Origin: an uncultured Alphaproteobacteria bacterium
GTDB lineage: Bacteria > Pseudomonadota > Alphaproteobacteria > HIMB59
NCBI GenBank assembly: GCA_902526965.1
Contig: CABZMT010000001.1
Location: 99,269-163,268, forward strand
Length of the DNA: 64,000 bases
Reading direction: 5' to 3'
Of the stretch, positions 1-9,072 are shown one piece after another. The translations under genes were made by a program, and so were the position numbers. Under the pieces are notes generated by a model. That model ran no database searches. It was not told where the DNA came from and saw only the letters and a program-made list of their open reading frames with translations. Within the stretch, counting starts at the first letter, position 1, and the number at the start of each line of letters is the position of its first letter.

Positions 1-369
1 ACATCTTGGTTCAATTTCTTTGAAAGATTTTAAGGCAGAAAATAAAATATTTCTTAGAGCAGAATGGACTACCCCAATTTTTATTATTGATGGAAAACTA
101 TATTTTTCATTAAGAGTTTTTGTAGCTGTTTTGACTGCCTCTATTATTCCTCTAGCTCGATCGTAAAAATTCCTACCAGAGTAAGAGAGTTGAACTTTTC
201 TTGTGGTCCTATCAAACAATGTCGTACCCAATTCATGTTCAAGTTTTTGAATTCTCCTTGAAAGTGCAGGCTGAGACAAATTTAAATTATTTGCTGCTTT
301 TGCAAATGAATTAGTTTCTGTTAATTCAATAAATGCTTCAATATCACCAATTTCAATATTTATGCGCAT
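1..369 (-). CDS. LysR-family transcriptional regulator (partial, C-terminus off the left edge)
   Basis: Only the first 123 codons are in the window, read leftwards from an ATG at 369. The translated start carries the classical LysR winged helix-turn-helix: residues about 8-65 include SFAKAANNLNLSQPALSRRI and then LGTTLFDR, the recognition helix and wing. The effector-binding domain begins near residue 90 and is cut off. The gene lies 24 bases downstream of glpK on the same strand, so it may be cotranscribed with glpD-glpK and may control them. Its ligand cannot be inferred. The family call is firm; the regulon is a guess. Confidence 0.93.
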   Translation of the reverse strand, partial: MRINIEIGDIEAFIELTETNSFAKAANNLNLSQPALSRRIQKLEHELGTTLFDRTTRKVQLSYSGRNFYDRARGIIEAVKTATKTLNEKYSFPSIIKIGVVHSALRNILFSALKSFKEIEPRC

Positions 370-393
370 ATAACATAAATATCAAAATTTATT

Positions 394-1884
394 TTATTTT
401 CTATTCTTTTTTACAATTATTTTACTAACTGCTTTTAACCACCCTTGATATAGATATTTAACCTCTTTTTTATGAAGTTTTGGTCTAAATAATTTTTGAC
501 TTTGCCATTTTTTTGAAATTTCTTTTGTATTTTTAAGCATCCCTACAGATAGTCCAGCTAAATATGCTGCACCTAATGATGTAGTCTCTGTTATTTTGGG
601 ACGATCACACTCTGATAATAATATATTTGAAAGGAACTGAAGGAACTGCTCGTTCTTTACCATTCCCCCATCAACTTTAATTTTATTAATTTTAATACCA
701 CTATCCTTTTCCATGGAAATGATTAAATCTTTAGTCTGATAAGCAACACTATCTATTGCTGATTTAACTAGTTCCGAAACACCTGTATTTCTTGTCATTC
801 CAAAGATTGCTCCTCTAGCCTCTCCGTCCCAGTAAGGAGCACCAAGACCAACGAAAGCGGGCACTAGATATACTTGTTGGGATTTGTCATTTTTTTTATA
901 TAAATCTTCAGTTTCTTCGGCGCTATTAATTATTTTTAACGAGTCTCTCAACCACTGAACTGCTGCCCCAGCTATAAAAATTGATCCCTCGAGTGCATAA
1001 GTGGTTTCCCCATTTATTCGGTAAGCTATAGTCGTCAACAAATTATTTTTAGATATTCTTATATCCTTCCCTATATTCATAATCATAAAACAGCCGGTGC
1101 CATATGTTGATTTTATAGAACCTGGTTCAAAGCATGCTTGTCCTATAGTTGCAGCTTGTTGATCGCCTGCAATTCCTCCAATTTTTATATTTGAACCAAA
1201 AAGTGTCGTGTACCCAAATTCATCTACGCTATCTTTAACTTTAGGTAAAATTGTCAAAGGTATATTAAATATTTTTAAAAGACTTTTAGACCAAGAATTT
1301 TTATTTATATCATACAACATAGTTCTGGACGCATTGGTTGCTTCAGTAAAATGAGATCTTCCCTCAGTTAATTTCCAAAGTATCCAAGTATCTATCGTTC
1401 CAAATAAAAGTTTATTTTCTTTTAAAAGTTTTTTAGAGGACTCTATGTTATCAATAATCCATTTTATCTTGGTCGCAGAAAAATATGAATCAATGACTAA
1501 GCCAGTAATTTTTTGAATCTTATTTGTAAAACCTTTTTCTTGTAAATCTTTACAATAATTTCCTGTCCTGCGATCTTGCCAAACTATGGCTCTGTAAACA
1601 GGCTCACCTGTATCTTTGCTCCAAAGAACGGTTGTTTCTCTCTGATTAGTAATACCAATCCCAGATATATCATCCGGGCTGATGTTAGCTTTTTTTATAG
1701 CATTTTTTGCAGTGCTTATGACCGACTCGAAGATTTCATTAGGATCATGTTCAACACATCCATCTTTGGGAAAGTATTGTTGTAACTCCAATTGATCATA
1801 GGTAACTATTTCAAATTTATTATTAAATATTATGGACCTTGTCGAAGTAGTGCCCTGATCTATTGAAAGAATATATTTAGTCAT
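394..1884 (-). CDS. glpK: Glycerol kinase
   Basis: The 496-aa product is full length for GlpK (about 500 aa) and phosphorylates glycerol with ATP to sn-glycerol 3-phosphate in the cytosol. The FGGY N-terminal phosphate loop DQGTTSTRSI lies near residue 9, GITNQRET near residue 77 and WQDRRT near residue 102. The C-terminal ATPase half has GGMVKNEQFLQFL near residue 405. The gene lies 28 bases downstream of glpD in the same orientation, so the two form a glycerol-utilisation operon that delivers dihydroxyacetone phosphate. It is distinct from the two other FGGY kinases in the window. Confidence 0.96.
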   Translation of the reverse strand: MTKYILSIDQGTTSTRSIIFNNKFEIVTYDQLELQQYFPKDGCVEHDPNEIFESVISTAKNAIKKANISPDDISGIGITNQRETTVLWSKDTGEPVYRAIVWQDRRTGNYCKDLQEKGFTNKIQKITGLVIDSYFSATKIKWIIDNIESSKKLLKENKLLFGTIDTWILWKLTEGRSHFTEATNASRTMLYDINKNSWSKSLLKIFNIPLTILPKVKDSVDEFGYTTLFGSNIKIGGIAGDQQAATIGQACFEPGSIKSTYGTGCFMIMNIGKDIRISKNNLLTTIAYRINGETTYALEGSIFIAGAAVQWLRDSLKIINSAEETEDLYKKNDKSQQVYLVPAFVGLGAPYWDGEARGAIFGMTRNTGVSELVKSAIDSVAYQTKDLIISMEKDSGIKINKIKVDGGMVKNEQFLQFLSNILLSECDRPKITETTSLGAAYLAGLSVGMLKNTKEISKKWQSQKLFRPKLHKKEVKYLYQGWLKAVSKIIVKKNRK

Positions 1885-1912
1885 TTAATTCAAATATTAC
1901 ATAAAAATTGAG

Positions 1913-3343
1913 CTATAAATATTTTTTTAAAATATTTTCTAAATTTTGCAATTTTTCCTTTGGAAAATTTATACCCAACTTAGTTCTTCTTAAGAGAATG
2001 TCCTCTGAGCTCTTAACCATCTCTTCGAGAACTAGATATTTAATCTCAAACTCATAAAGATCATTGAAAATATGTTCTCCACCATCGTTAAAACCTTGAT
2101 AATATTGGTTTAATTTTGTTATTTTATGACCATAAGTTTTTATTAGTCTTGGTAATATTCCCTCAGGTATTAATAAATTTAAATCCGTTGTTTTTTCGCC
2201 ACCTGGTAAAATTTCATTTCCAGTCCATGATTCATTGGAAATTTTAATATATTTTGAAATTTTATCTAATGCGTGCTCTGATAATTTTCGGAATGTTGTG
2301 AGCTTTCCACCAAAAACTGTCAATATTGGTGCATCTTTATCATCTATCTCAAAAGTGTAGTCTCTTGTAATCTTTGAGACATTTTCACTTAAATCCTCTA
2401 CTAATGGCCGTACACCGGAATAAGTCCAAATAATATTATCTTCAGTAATTTTATTTTTCACAAATTTATTAACTGATGAAATAAGATATTTTTTTTCAAT
2501 ATCAGTTATTTTGGGATTTTCATATGATTTAACTTCATGATCTGTTGTTCCGATGAGGGTATATTTATCTAAATAGGGTATTAAAAATATTATTCGTTTA
2601 TCATCTAGTTGAAGAATATAGGCTTGCTCACCTTTATAAAGTTTTTCTGTAATTATATGACTACCTTGAACATGTCGAATTTTTTTTCTAGACTGAATAC
2701 CAATAAGATTATTTAAAACATCTATGACATATGGACCTGATGCATTTATGATGACTTTTGAATATAAAATTTCACCATTATTTAAAAAAACTTTCCAGTA
2801 ATCTTTTTTCCTAATTACTTTTTGTATATTCGCATTTGTATAAATTTTAGCTCCTTTGCTTATAGCATCTTGCGCATTTAAGAGAACCAACCTAGCATCA
2901 TCAACGAATAAATCTGAATATTCATATCCTTTAGTGTAAATTGACTTTATAGGATTATCATCATAATCTTTTTCTAAATTTATTACCTTAGATTTTGGGA
3001 AGGTAATTACACCACCCATCCAATCATAAAGAATTAAACCCAAACGTATTAACCATGTAGGACGCAAACTCGGGACATGGGGTAAAACAAATCTTATTGG
3101 CTTTGTAATATGAGGTGCTATTTTTCTAATCACCTCTCGCTCTCTTAAAGATTCTCTTACTAATCTAAATTCGTAATTTTCTAAGTACCTTATTCCACCA
3201 TGTATTAATTTTGTTGACCAAGATGAAGTTTTTGATGCCAGATCACCTTTTTCAATTAATGTAACTTTTAAACCTCTCCCGGATGCATCTCTTGCGATTC
3301 CTACCCCATTAATCCCACCACCAATAATTAATAAATCTTGCAA
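1913..3343 (-). CDS. glpD: FAD-dependent glycerol-3-phosphate dehydrogenase
   Basis: The 476-aa protein oxidises sn-glycerol 3-phosphate to dihydroxyacetone phosphate and passes electrons to the quinone pool at the membrane. The N-terminus carries the dinucleotide-binding motif GGGINGVGIARDASGRG at residues about 8-24. The GlpD-typical TKLIHGGIRYLE follows near residue 44, and a conserved FGGKLTTFRKL segment lies near residue 345. The C-terminal DAO_C domain is present. The length is slightly short of the 500-aa E. coli enzyme. It is the first gene of a glpD-glpK unit and is divergent from the aldolase operon at 3,519, with which it shares a 175-bp regulatory region. Confidence 0.95.
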   Translation of the reverse strand: MQDLLIIGGGINGVGIARDASGRGLKVTLIEKGDLASKTSSWSTKLIHGGIRYLENYEFRLVRESLREREVIRKIAPHITKPIRFVLPHVPSLRPTWLIRLGLILYDWMGGVITFPKSKVINLEKDYDDNPIKSIYTKGYEYSDLFVDDARLVLLNAQDAISKGAKIYTNANIQKVIRKKDYWKVFLNNGEILYSKVIINASGPYVIDVLNNLIGIQSRKKIRHVQGSHIITEKLYKGEQAYILQLDDKRIIFLIPYLDKYTLIGTTDHEVKSYENPKITDIEKKYLISSVNKFVKNKITEDNIIWTYSGVRPLVEDLSENVSKITRDYTFEIDDKDAPILTVFGGKLTTFRKLSEHALDKISKYIKISNESWTGNEILPGGEKTTDLNLLIPEGILPRLIKTYGHKITKLNQYYQGFNDGGEHIFNDLYEFEIKYLVLEEMVKSSEDILLRRTKLGINFPKEKLQNLENILKKYL

Positions 3344-3397
3344 ATCGTTTTAATTTTAAAGAAAAAAAAATAATTTTTTCAAATTATCTATTTTTTT

Positions 3398-3423
3398 TGG
3401 TCAATTTTAATCAAAATAGACCA
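3398..3423. promoter_or_regulatory. 26-bp inverted repeat in the glpD/aldolase divergent promoter region
   Basis: The sequence shows two 11-bp arms, TGGTCAATTTT and AAAATAGACCA, separated by AATC, with a single mismatch between arms. It lies between the start of glpD (3,343) and the first aldolase gene (3,519), about 60 bp upstream of a TATAAT box. The position and near-perfect dyad suggest an operator for a dimeric regulator of one or both operons. The TGGTC/GACCA ends recall GntR-type sites, but the regulator is unknown. A hairpin in the glpD leader is an alternative. Confidence 0.45.
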
Positions 3424-3485
3424 TAAACTTATTGACAAATCGATCAATATTTCAACGTTTATTAAGTAGTCATTTAAGGTCCTTG

Positions 3486-3491
3486 TATAAT
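3486..3491 (+). promoter_or_regulatory. Candidate -10 box (TATAAT) for the aldolase-kinase operon
   Basis: A perfect TATAAT lies 28 bp before the ATG at 3,519, which would give a leader of about 20 nt. No good -35 hexamer sits at 17 bp. A TTGACA at 3,432-3,437 is too far away (48 bp) to pair with it, so the promoter may need an activator. A consensus -10 is easily met by chance in AT-rich DNA, hence the low confidence. Confidence 0.35.
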
Positions 3492-3518
3492 CAGCAACAT
3501 GTGAATAGGATCTGTTAA

Positions 3519-4160
3519 ATGACGAAAAATGAAATAAAAATTAGAAAACAGATAATAGAAGCTTGCCTTTTAATGGAAAAAAAAGGCTTGAATCAAGGTA
3601 AAGCGGGCAATATTAGCGTTCGATGGAAAGATGGGATGCTTATAACCCCATCTGGTATCTCCTATCAAGGCATGAAAGCAAAAGATATTGTTTTTGTTGA
3701 TTCTAAAACTAAACCTCATGGAATATGGAAGCCTTCAAGTGAGTGGAGATTTCATTTTGACATATTAAAAGTAAGAAAAGAATTTGATGCTGTAGTGCAC
3801 AATCACCCTGCTTATGGTACAGGCATGTCGGTACTAAGAAAGGATATAAAAGCCCATCACTATATGATTGCCTTTTTAGGAGGTGACACAATTAAATGTT
3901 CTACTTTTGCAGTTCCAGGATCACAGGAATTATCAGACGCAGCAATAAAGGCTCTCAAAGGAAGGAAAGCATGTTTATTAGCAAATCATGGTACAATTAC
4001 GTGTGGTAAAAATTTAGACGAAGCAATGTTTTTGACTGAAGAATTTGAAATTTTATGTAAGCAAATTACTATTGCAAAAATAAACGGTAAGCCCCAATTG
4101 GTCGAAAAAAAATATATGAAAAAAATAATTGAGGCTATAAAAATGTATGGTAAATACTAA
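3519..4160 (+). CDS. Class II aldolase/epimerase family protein (FucA/AraD/OtnC-like)
   Basis: The 213-aa protein has the length and active-site pattern of zinc class II aldolases. These are AGNISVR near residue 29, TPSG near 43, Glu75 in PSSEWRFH, the metal ligands His94 and His96 in HNHP, and His157 in ANHG. All three histidines and the acidic residue are intact, so it should be active. Members cleave sugar 1-phosphates to dihydroxyacetone phosphate and an aldehyde (FucA), epimerise ribulose 5-phosphate (AraD) or decarboxylate keto-acid phosphates (OtnC); sequence alone does not choose. It opens a seven-gene operon and overlaps the next gene by 14 nt. Confidence 0.85.
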   Translation: MTKNEIKIRKQIIEACLLMEKKGLNQGKAGNISVRWKDGMLITPSGISYQGMKAKDIVFVDSKTKPHGIWKPSSEWRFHFDILKVRKEFDAVVHNHPAYGTGMSVLRKDIKAHHYMIAFLGGDTIKCSTFAVPGSQELSDAAIKALKGRKACLLANHGTITCGKNLDEAMFLTEEFEILCKQITIAKINGKPQLVEKKYMKKIIEAIKMYGKY

Positions 4161-5175
4161 TCCTTCATTTTCTCAGGAAGAATTAAAATCTTTTAAAGAT
4201 ATTTCTTTTAAACTTGGCTCAAATAGTCATTTAGTACAAGCCGCAGGAGGAAATACTTCAATTAAGTCTGATGAAAGAATGCTCATTAAAGCATCTGGAA
4301 CTTGGTTAATTAATTCTTTAGATAAAGATATTTTTGTTGAAGTTGATTTAAATTCCATTACTGAAAAAATAAATAATGGAAAAGAAGATAATTTTATAGA
4401 TGATATAATATCTAAAAATAATTTACATCCTTCGTCTGAAACTTCATTTCATGCATTAATAAAGCATAAATATGTTTTACATGTTCATTCTACTGCAACA
4501 ATTGCAAACGCAATTTCACAAAGTAGTGAGTCTGATTTGAAAAAATACCTCGATGAAGATTTCATCTTTATTCCATACTGTCGACCTGGTTTTACTTTAA
4601 CAATGGAAATAAAAAAATTAATTTTACCCTCAACTAACATATTAATTCTCGAAAATCATGGATTGATAGTTGCGGGGGATGATATTGAGGATACCTATAA
4701 ATTGCTTTTAAAAATTCATAAAAAATTAGATTTAATCAGAAATGAAAAATTAGCCTTCGACTATTTAGAGGAGATTACAAATATCGATGGTTATAATCAT
4801 AAAAATACTGATAAATATAAATTATTTTCAACACATAATGAAAAATTATTCTCACTTTTCCCTAAATCATTTTATCCAGATCACGTAATTTTCTTAGGTC
4901 CTGGCATACCTACATTTTTAGAGGAGAAAGAAGCAAATGAATTTATTCAAAATTTAAAAAGAAAGAATATTAATCTTCCTCCCTATTTAATTTTAAAATA
5001 TAAAGGTCTTTTTGAAAACACTCTGGCTATTCCAGCTGCAAAAGAAATGATCGACTGTTTTTTGGAAGTGCTACTAAGAGTTGATTTATCAAAGTCTTTA
5101 AAATTTTTGTCAAGTTTCCAAGAGAGTGAATTATTGAATTGGGATATTGAGATATATCGCCAATCATTAAACTAA
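4147..5175 (+). CDS. Class II aldolase domain protein, RhaD-type without the dehydrogenase domain
   Basis: The 342-aa protein contains an aldolase core with GGNTSIK near residue 34, ASGTWL near 49, Glu98 in PSSETSFH, His112 and His114 in HVHS, and His171 in ENHG. Its C-terminal third includes PDHVIFLGPGIP. That segment matches the equivalent part of the fused aldolase/SDR at 18,624 (PDHVIR) and not FucA-sized aldolases. It therefore looks like the aldolase half of the RhaD-type bifunctional enzyme encoded without its SDR half; a separate SDR lies downstream at 7,289. The ATG overlaps the previous gene, and its stop overlaps the kinase start (TAATG). Confidence 0.8.
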   Translation: MVNTNPSFSQEELKSFKDISFKLGSNSHLVQAAGGNTSIKSDERMLIKASGTWLINSLDKDIFVEVDLNSITEKINNGKEDNFIDDIISKNNLHPSSETSFHALIKHKYVLHVHSTATIANAISQSSESDLKKYLDEDFIFIPYCRPGFTLTMEIKKLILPSTNILILENHGLIVAGDDIEDTYKLLLKIHKKLDLIRNEKLAFDYLEEITNIDGYNHKNTDKYKLFSTHNEKLFSLFPKSFYPDHVIFLGPGIPTFLEEKEANEFIQNLKRKNINLPPYLILKYKGLFENTLAIPAAKEMIDCFLEVLLRVDLSKSLKFLSSFQESELLNWDIEIYRQSLN

Positions 5176-6443
5176 TGTCACTTTTTCTGGGAATTGACTT
5201 TGGAACGACTGGTGTCAGAACTTCTATTATTGATAAAAATAAAAAAGAATTAATTAATTTTTCAGTTTCTATTGACAGCCCGATAAGTAAGGGGCCATTG
5301 GTTTATCAAAATCCAAGTTTATGGTGGAGTGCATTAATTAAAAATCTTACATTTTTAAAAACTAAAATAGAATTAAATAAAATTGATAGATTATCAATCG
5401 ATGGAACATCCGGTACAGTACTTATAACCGATTATTTTGGTAACCCTTTAGATAATGCATTAATGTACAATGATGCTTCGGCTGTAAAAGAGTCTAAGTT
5501 AGTTGAGAGATTATCTGATAACCATGCAATTGTATCCACTTCTACTAATGCATTAGTAAGAGCATTATCATTAATCAATAAACTAAAAGAAGAAAAATAT
5601 AGGATTCTTCATCAAGCAGATTGGATAGCTTGTAAAATAATTAATGATTATCTGTATTCAGATGAAAATAATGCTCTTAAACTTGGTTATGATTGTGTCG
5701 AAAGATCTTGGCCAAAATGGTTTGATCAGCTACCTCTTGAAATGAATAGCTTACCAAATATAAAAATACCAGGACAGTCTATAGGCGAATTAAGAAACCC
5801 TGAACTTCTAGATTTAGGTTTTAATAACAAAACCAAGGTTACAGCAGGCACTACTGATAGCATTGCAGCATTTTTAGCTACTGGAGCCAAAAATATAGGA
5901 GAGGCAGTTTCATCAATTGGCACAACTCTGGTAGTAAAAGCTATCTCAAATAAGCCAATTTATAATAAGGAATTTGGGATTTACAGTCATCGTTTGGGGA
6001 AAAATTGGTTAGCTGGGGGAGCTTCCAACGTTGGAGGAAAAATTCTAAAAGAACTATTTTCAGATAGAATAGAGGAATTATCAAAAGACATAGATGCAAA
6101 TAATTTATTGAATTTAAATTACTATCCTCTGGCACAAAAAGGTGAAAGATTTCCTTTTAACGACCCCAACAAATTACCAATTTTAGAACCTCGTCCTAAT
6201 TCTGAGATAAAATTTTTTCAGGCTGTACTTGAGGGTATAACTAATGTTGAAAAATTGAGCTACGAAAAGATATCAGAGATAGGTGGTAAATATCCTAAAA
6301 CTATTTTCACAATAGGGGGCGGAGGAAAAAATTTGAAGTGGAATGAAATTAGAAAAAAAATTCTAGGTGTGAAATTAAATAAGCCTTTATCAAATGAAGC
6401 TTCTTTTGGATCAGCTCTTTTAGCATTGGGTAATATTTTTTAA
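5175..6443 (+). CDS. FGGY-family carbohydrate kinase, short ribulokinase-like type
   Basis: The 422-aa protein begins with GIDFGTTGVRTSIIDK, the phosphate-binding loop of FGGY sugar kinases. It also has SIDGTSGT near residue 75, TAGTTDSIAAF in the middle and IGGGGKNLKWNEI near residue 375. The short length and the GIDFGTxGVR start resemble the compact D-ribulose kinases of cyanobacteria and plants (about 425 aa) more than xylulokinase or GlpK (about 500 aa). Ribulose or erythrulose is therefore the first substrate to test. An RpiB-type isomerase in the same operon fits a phosphorylated pentulose or tetrulose product. Substrate assignment is inference. Confidence 0.82.
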   Translation: MSLFLGIDFGTTGVRTSIIDKNKKELINFSVSIDSPISKGPLVYQNPSLWWSALIKNLTFLKTKIELNKIDRLSIDGTSGTVLITDYFGNPLDNALMYNDASAVKESKLVERLSDNHAIVSTSTNALVRALSLINKLKEEKYRILHQADWIACKIINDYLYSDENNALKLGYDCVERSWPKWFDQLPLEMNSLPNIKIPGQSIGELRNPELLDLGFNNKTKVTAGTTDSIAAFLATGAKNIGEAVSSIGTTLVVKAISNKPIYNKEFGIYSHRLGKNWLAGGASNVGGKILKELFSDRIEELSKDIDANNLLNLNYYPLAQKGERFPFNDPNKLPILEPRPNSEIKFFQAVLEGITNVEKLSYEKISEIGGKYPKTIFTIGGGGKNLKWNEIRKKILGVKLNKPLSNEASFGSALLALGNIF

Positions 6444-7292
6444 ATGGTAAAAAAATTATTATCTCTTAAAGAAATTTCAGAATATTATGATACCTATTAT
6501 TTTGATCAATGGGGAGTTGTTCATGATGGAATAAACATTTTTAATGAAGCAGAACAAGTTTTTTCATATTTACAGCTACAAAATAAAAAAATTTATATAA
6601 TTAGTAACTCAGGAAAAAAATCTTCAGATAATACTGACCGTTTGATAAAAATGGGTGCAAATAATATTTTAAAATCTCATTTAATTACATCAGGAGATGT
6701 ATGCTTAGAATATTTAAAATCTAATAAGAGCCCCTTTGAAAATATTGGAAATAAATATTTTGTGGTTGCAACAGATTACCCCTTATTGCAAAATACAACA
6801 TTTGAAAAGACGAGTTCTTTAGAAAATGCTAATTTCCTTCTACTAACCTCTACTACTGGTCTAAAAAAAACTGATTTAATTGACGAAATTTATATGAAAG
6901 CTTTAGAAATGAAGTTACCCTTAGTTTGCTCAAATCCTGATATTCTTGGTATCTCTGGAAAAAATATTCAACCCTCAACAGGAGACCTTGCAGTTAAGTA
7001 CAAAAAAATGGGAGGACAAGCTTTTATTATTGGTAAACCAAATATTGAAATTTTTCATTACGTTCAAGAGTTATCTAATAGTAATAAATCGAAAACTTTG
7101 ATGATAGGAGACTCTTTATTTAATGATATTGCAGGCGCCAATAGTTTTGGTATAGACTCATTATTGATTACCTCTGGAATTCATAAAGAAGAATTCATGC
7201 AAAATATACCGACGAACGATATAATTGATAATATAAAATCGGAATTCCAAATCACTGGAAAGCCAGATTATATTATGGATAGACTTCAATGA
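6444..7292 (+). CDS. HAD superfamily subclass IIA phosphatase (AraL-like/TIGR01459 type)
   Basis: The 282-aa protein starts with YYFDQWGVVHDG near residue 18. This is the motif I version typical of the TIGR01459 HAD-IIA family. ISNSG (motif II) follows near residue 51, a conserved Lys in IGKPN near 195 and IGDSLFNDIAGAN (motif III) near 219. Such enzymes dephosphorylate small sugar phosphates in the cytosol; Bacillus AraL is an operon-encoded example that limits toxic sugar phosphates. It directly abuts the kinase gene and overlaps the SDR by 4 nt, so it probably acts on the same intermediates. Confidence 0.85.
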   Translation: MVKKLLSLKEISEYYDTYYFDQWGVVHDGINIFNEAEQVFSYLQLQNKKIYIISNSGKKSSDNTDRLIKMGANNILKSHLITSGDVCLEYLKSNKSPFENIGNKYFVVATDYPLLQNTTFEKTSSLENANFLLLTSTTGLKKTDLIDEIYMKALEMKLPLVCSNPDILGISGKNIQPSTGDLAVKYKKMGGQAFIIGKPNIEIFHYVQELSNSNKSKTLMIGDSLFNDIAGANSFGIDSLLITSGIHKEEFMQNIPTNDIIDNIKSEFQITGKPDYIMDRLQ

Positions 7293-8059
7293 CATTTAAT
7301 TTAGGTGAATTCAAAAACAAAAAGATTATTGTTACTGGTTCAAGCACAGGTATCGGTTTTGAGACAGGTGTAGAATTTTTAAACTTAGGAGCTAATGTAA
7401 TTTTTCATGGCAACGAATCAACTAATGATCTTGAAGCTAGGATAAAAACTAAATCTCAAAGTCAAAATTTTAAATTATTCAAATCTGATTTTACAGATTT
7501 ATCTCAAGTAGATAACTTTATGAACGATGCTATAAATTATTTAGATGGTCTAGATATATTAGTCAATAATGCTGGAACAATGGTAGGAAGATATAAATTA
7601 GATATAATCAGTGAAAAAGATTTTATAAAAATTTTTGATCTCAATGCCAAATCAGCATATTTTGCTACAAAAAGTGCGTGCACAATTTTCAAAAAACAGA
7701 ATTACGGAAATATTATTAATGTATCAACTATCAGTGCTAGAACAGGAGGCAGTGCGGGGTCGAGTGTATACGCTGCGTCTAAAGCTTTTGTTTCAGCAAT
7801 TACTAGATCGCTTGTTTCAGAATTATCACCCTACAATATAAGAATAAACGCTATCTCACCTGGGACAATTACTACAAAGTTTCATGAACAATACTCCTCC
7901 CCAGAAAAATTAGAAGCTACAAGATTAAAAATACCAATGAAAAGACTTGGCACGGCAGAGGATTGTGTAGGGCCTATAATTTTTTTATCCTCAGAGAAAA
8001 TGAGCGGTTATATTACAGGACAAATTTTAGAGGTAAATGGAGGCCAATTTATTTCTTAA
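7289..8059 (+). CDS. SDR-family oxidoreductase
   Basis: The 256-aa classical short-chain dehydrogenase has the Rossmann cofactor motif TGSSTGIG near residue 17, NNAG near 92, the catalytic Ser in the STISART stretch and YAASK near 160. It ends with the usual ITGQILEVNGGQ segment. It should oxidise or reduce a sugar or polyol with NAD(P). It sits between the HAD phosphatase (4-nt overlap) and the GpsA-like gene (1-nt TAATG overlap). It may supply in trans the dehydrogenase activity that is fused to the aldolase in the 18,624 gene. Substrate unknown. Confidence 0.87.
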   Translation: MTFNLGEFKNKKIIVTGSSTGIGFETGVEFLNLGANVIFHGNESTNDLEARIKTKSQSQNFKLFKSDFTDLSQVDNFMNDAINYLDGLDILVNNAGTMVGRYKLDIISEKDFIKIFDLNAKSAYFATKSACTIFKKQNYGNIINVSTISARTGGSAGSSVYAASKAFVSAITRSLVSELSPYNIRINAISPGTITTKFHEQYSSPEKLEATRLKIPMKRLGTAEDCVGPIIFLSSEKMSGYITGQILEVNGGQFIS

Positions 8060-9066
8060 TGTCAAAGATATTATCTATAGGTGCGGGCGTTATGGGTACA
8101 GCTATCACTATTCCAGCAATTTCAAATGGTCACGAAGCAAAACTCGTTGGCACTAGTCTTGATGAGGACACAATTAACTCAATTAATAAAAATTCTTCTC
8201 ACCCGAAACTAGCTATTAAATTAACTAATACTTCAGCAATACGATTTAATGAAATGTCTCAAGAGGACATTAATACATCTGATGTTATTATCATTGGAAT
8301 TAGTTCATCAGGTGTCGACTGGTTTATTGACTTCATTAAAAATTTTAATGTTACGAATAAACACTTCCTTATCGTTACCAAAGGTCTGTATATTAATGAA
8401 AAAGATGAGCTAGATATATTTCCAAATAAAATTAAAAAACAAATTAATCAAGATTTTACTTTAACTGCTGTGACTGGCCCCTGTAAAGCAGTTGAGTTAG
8501 CAAAAAAAAATTTAACAAACATATGTTTTGTAAATCCTGATCTAGAAATTGCTAAGAATTTATCCAATATATTCAAAAATGAATACTATGTAGTAAATTT
8601 ACAGACTGACTTATTGGGCTCAGAACTTTGTGCAGCTCTTAAGAACATATATGCAATAGCTGTTGGCTATTCACAAACGTATTTCTCCAATGAAGAAAAA
8701 ATTTTTAATCCTGAGTCAGCATTATTTTCACACTGCGTTAATGAGATGAGCCACTTTGTAAAATCAATAGGCGGTCTTCAAGAAACAGTATTTGGGCTAT
8801 CTGGCATTGGAGACTTACATGTTACCTCCGGGACTGGAAGAAACGGTCTATTAGGTAATTTATTAGCAAAGAACAGAACATATGAAGATATCATCTCTAA
8901 AGAATTAAAAGACGAAACTGTCGAAGGAGCACAAACCATTAGTGAATTAGGTAATTTATTAAACAAACTGGTAAAACAAAACAATCTTCCAATTTTGGGT
9001 AGTTTAGTGAGATGTATCTGTCAAAACGAAAAACTGCATATACCTTGGAATGAATTAAATATATAA
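8059..9066 (+). CDS. gpsA: NAD(P)-dependent glycerol-3-phosphate dehydrogenase-like protein
   Basis: I place the start at the ATG overlapping the SDR stop (TAATG), which gives 335 aa. Reading further upstream only adds residues from the SDR frame. The Rossmann motif is SIGAGVMGTA at residues 6-15, a KGL segment lies near 113, and ALKNIYAIAVG near 195 holds the catalytic Lys region of GpsA. GIGDLHVT lies near 255. The substrate loop is divergent (TGPC where most have SGPS, GTGRN where most have SRN), so a specificity shift is possible. GpsA interconverts DHAP and sn-glycerol 3-phosphate; its place in a catabolic operon rather than a lipid locus is notable. Confidence 0.8.
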   Translation: MSKILSIGAGVMGTAITIPAISNGHEAKLVGTSLDEDTINSINKNSSHPKLAIKLTNTSAIRFNEMSQEDINTSDVIIIGISSSGVDWFIDFIKNFNVTNKHFLIVTKGLYINEKDELDIFPNKIKKQINQDFTLTAVTGPCKAVELAKKNLTNICFVNPDLEIAKNLSNIFKNEYYVVNLQTDLLGSELCAALKNIYAIAVGYSQTYFSNEEKIFNPESALFSHCVNEMSHFVKSIGGLQETVFGLSGIGDLHVTSGTGRNGLLGNLLAKNRTYEDIISKELKDETVEGAQTISELGNLLNKLVKQNNLPILGSLVRCICQNEKLHIPWNELNI

Positions 9067-9072
9067 TTATTT

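Noticed and set aside
7963..8058. A longer start for the GpsA-like protein within the SDR gene
   Set aside because: The extra 32 residues come from the SDR coding region in another frame. The Rossmann fold begins right after the ATG at 8,059.
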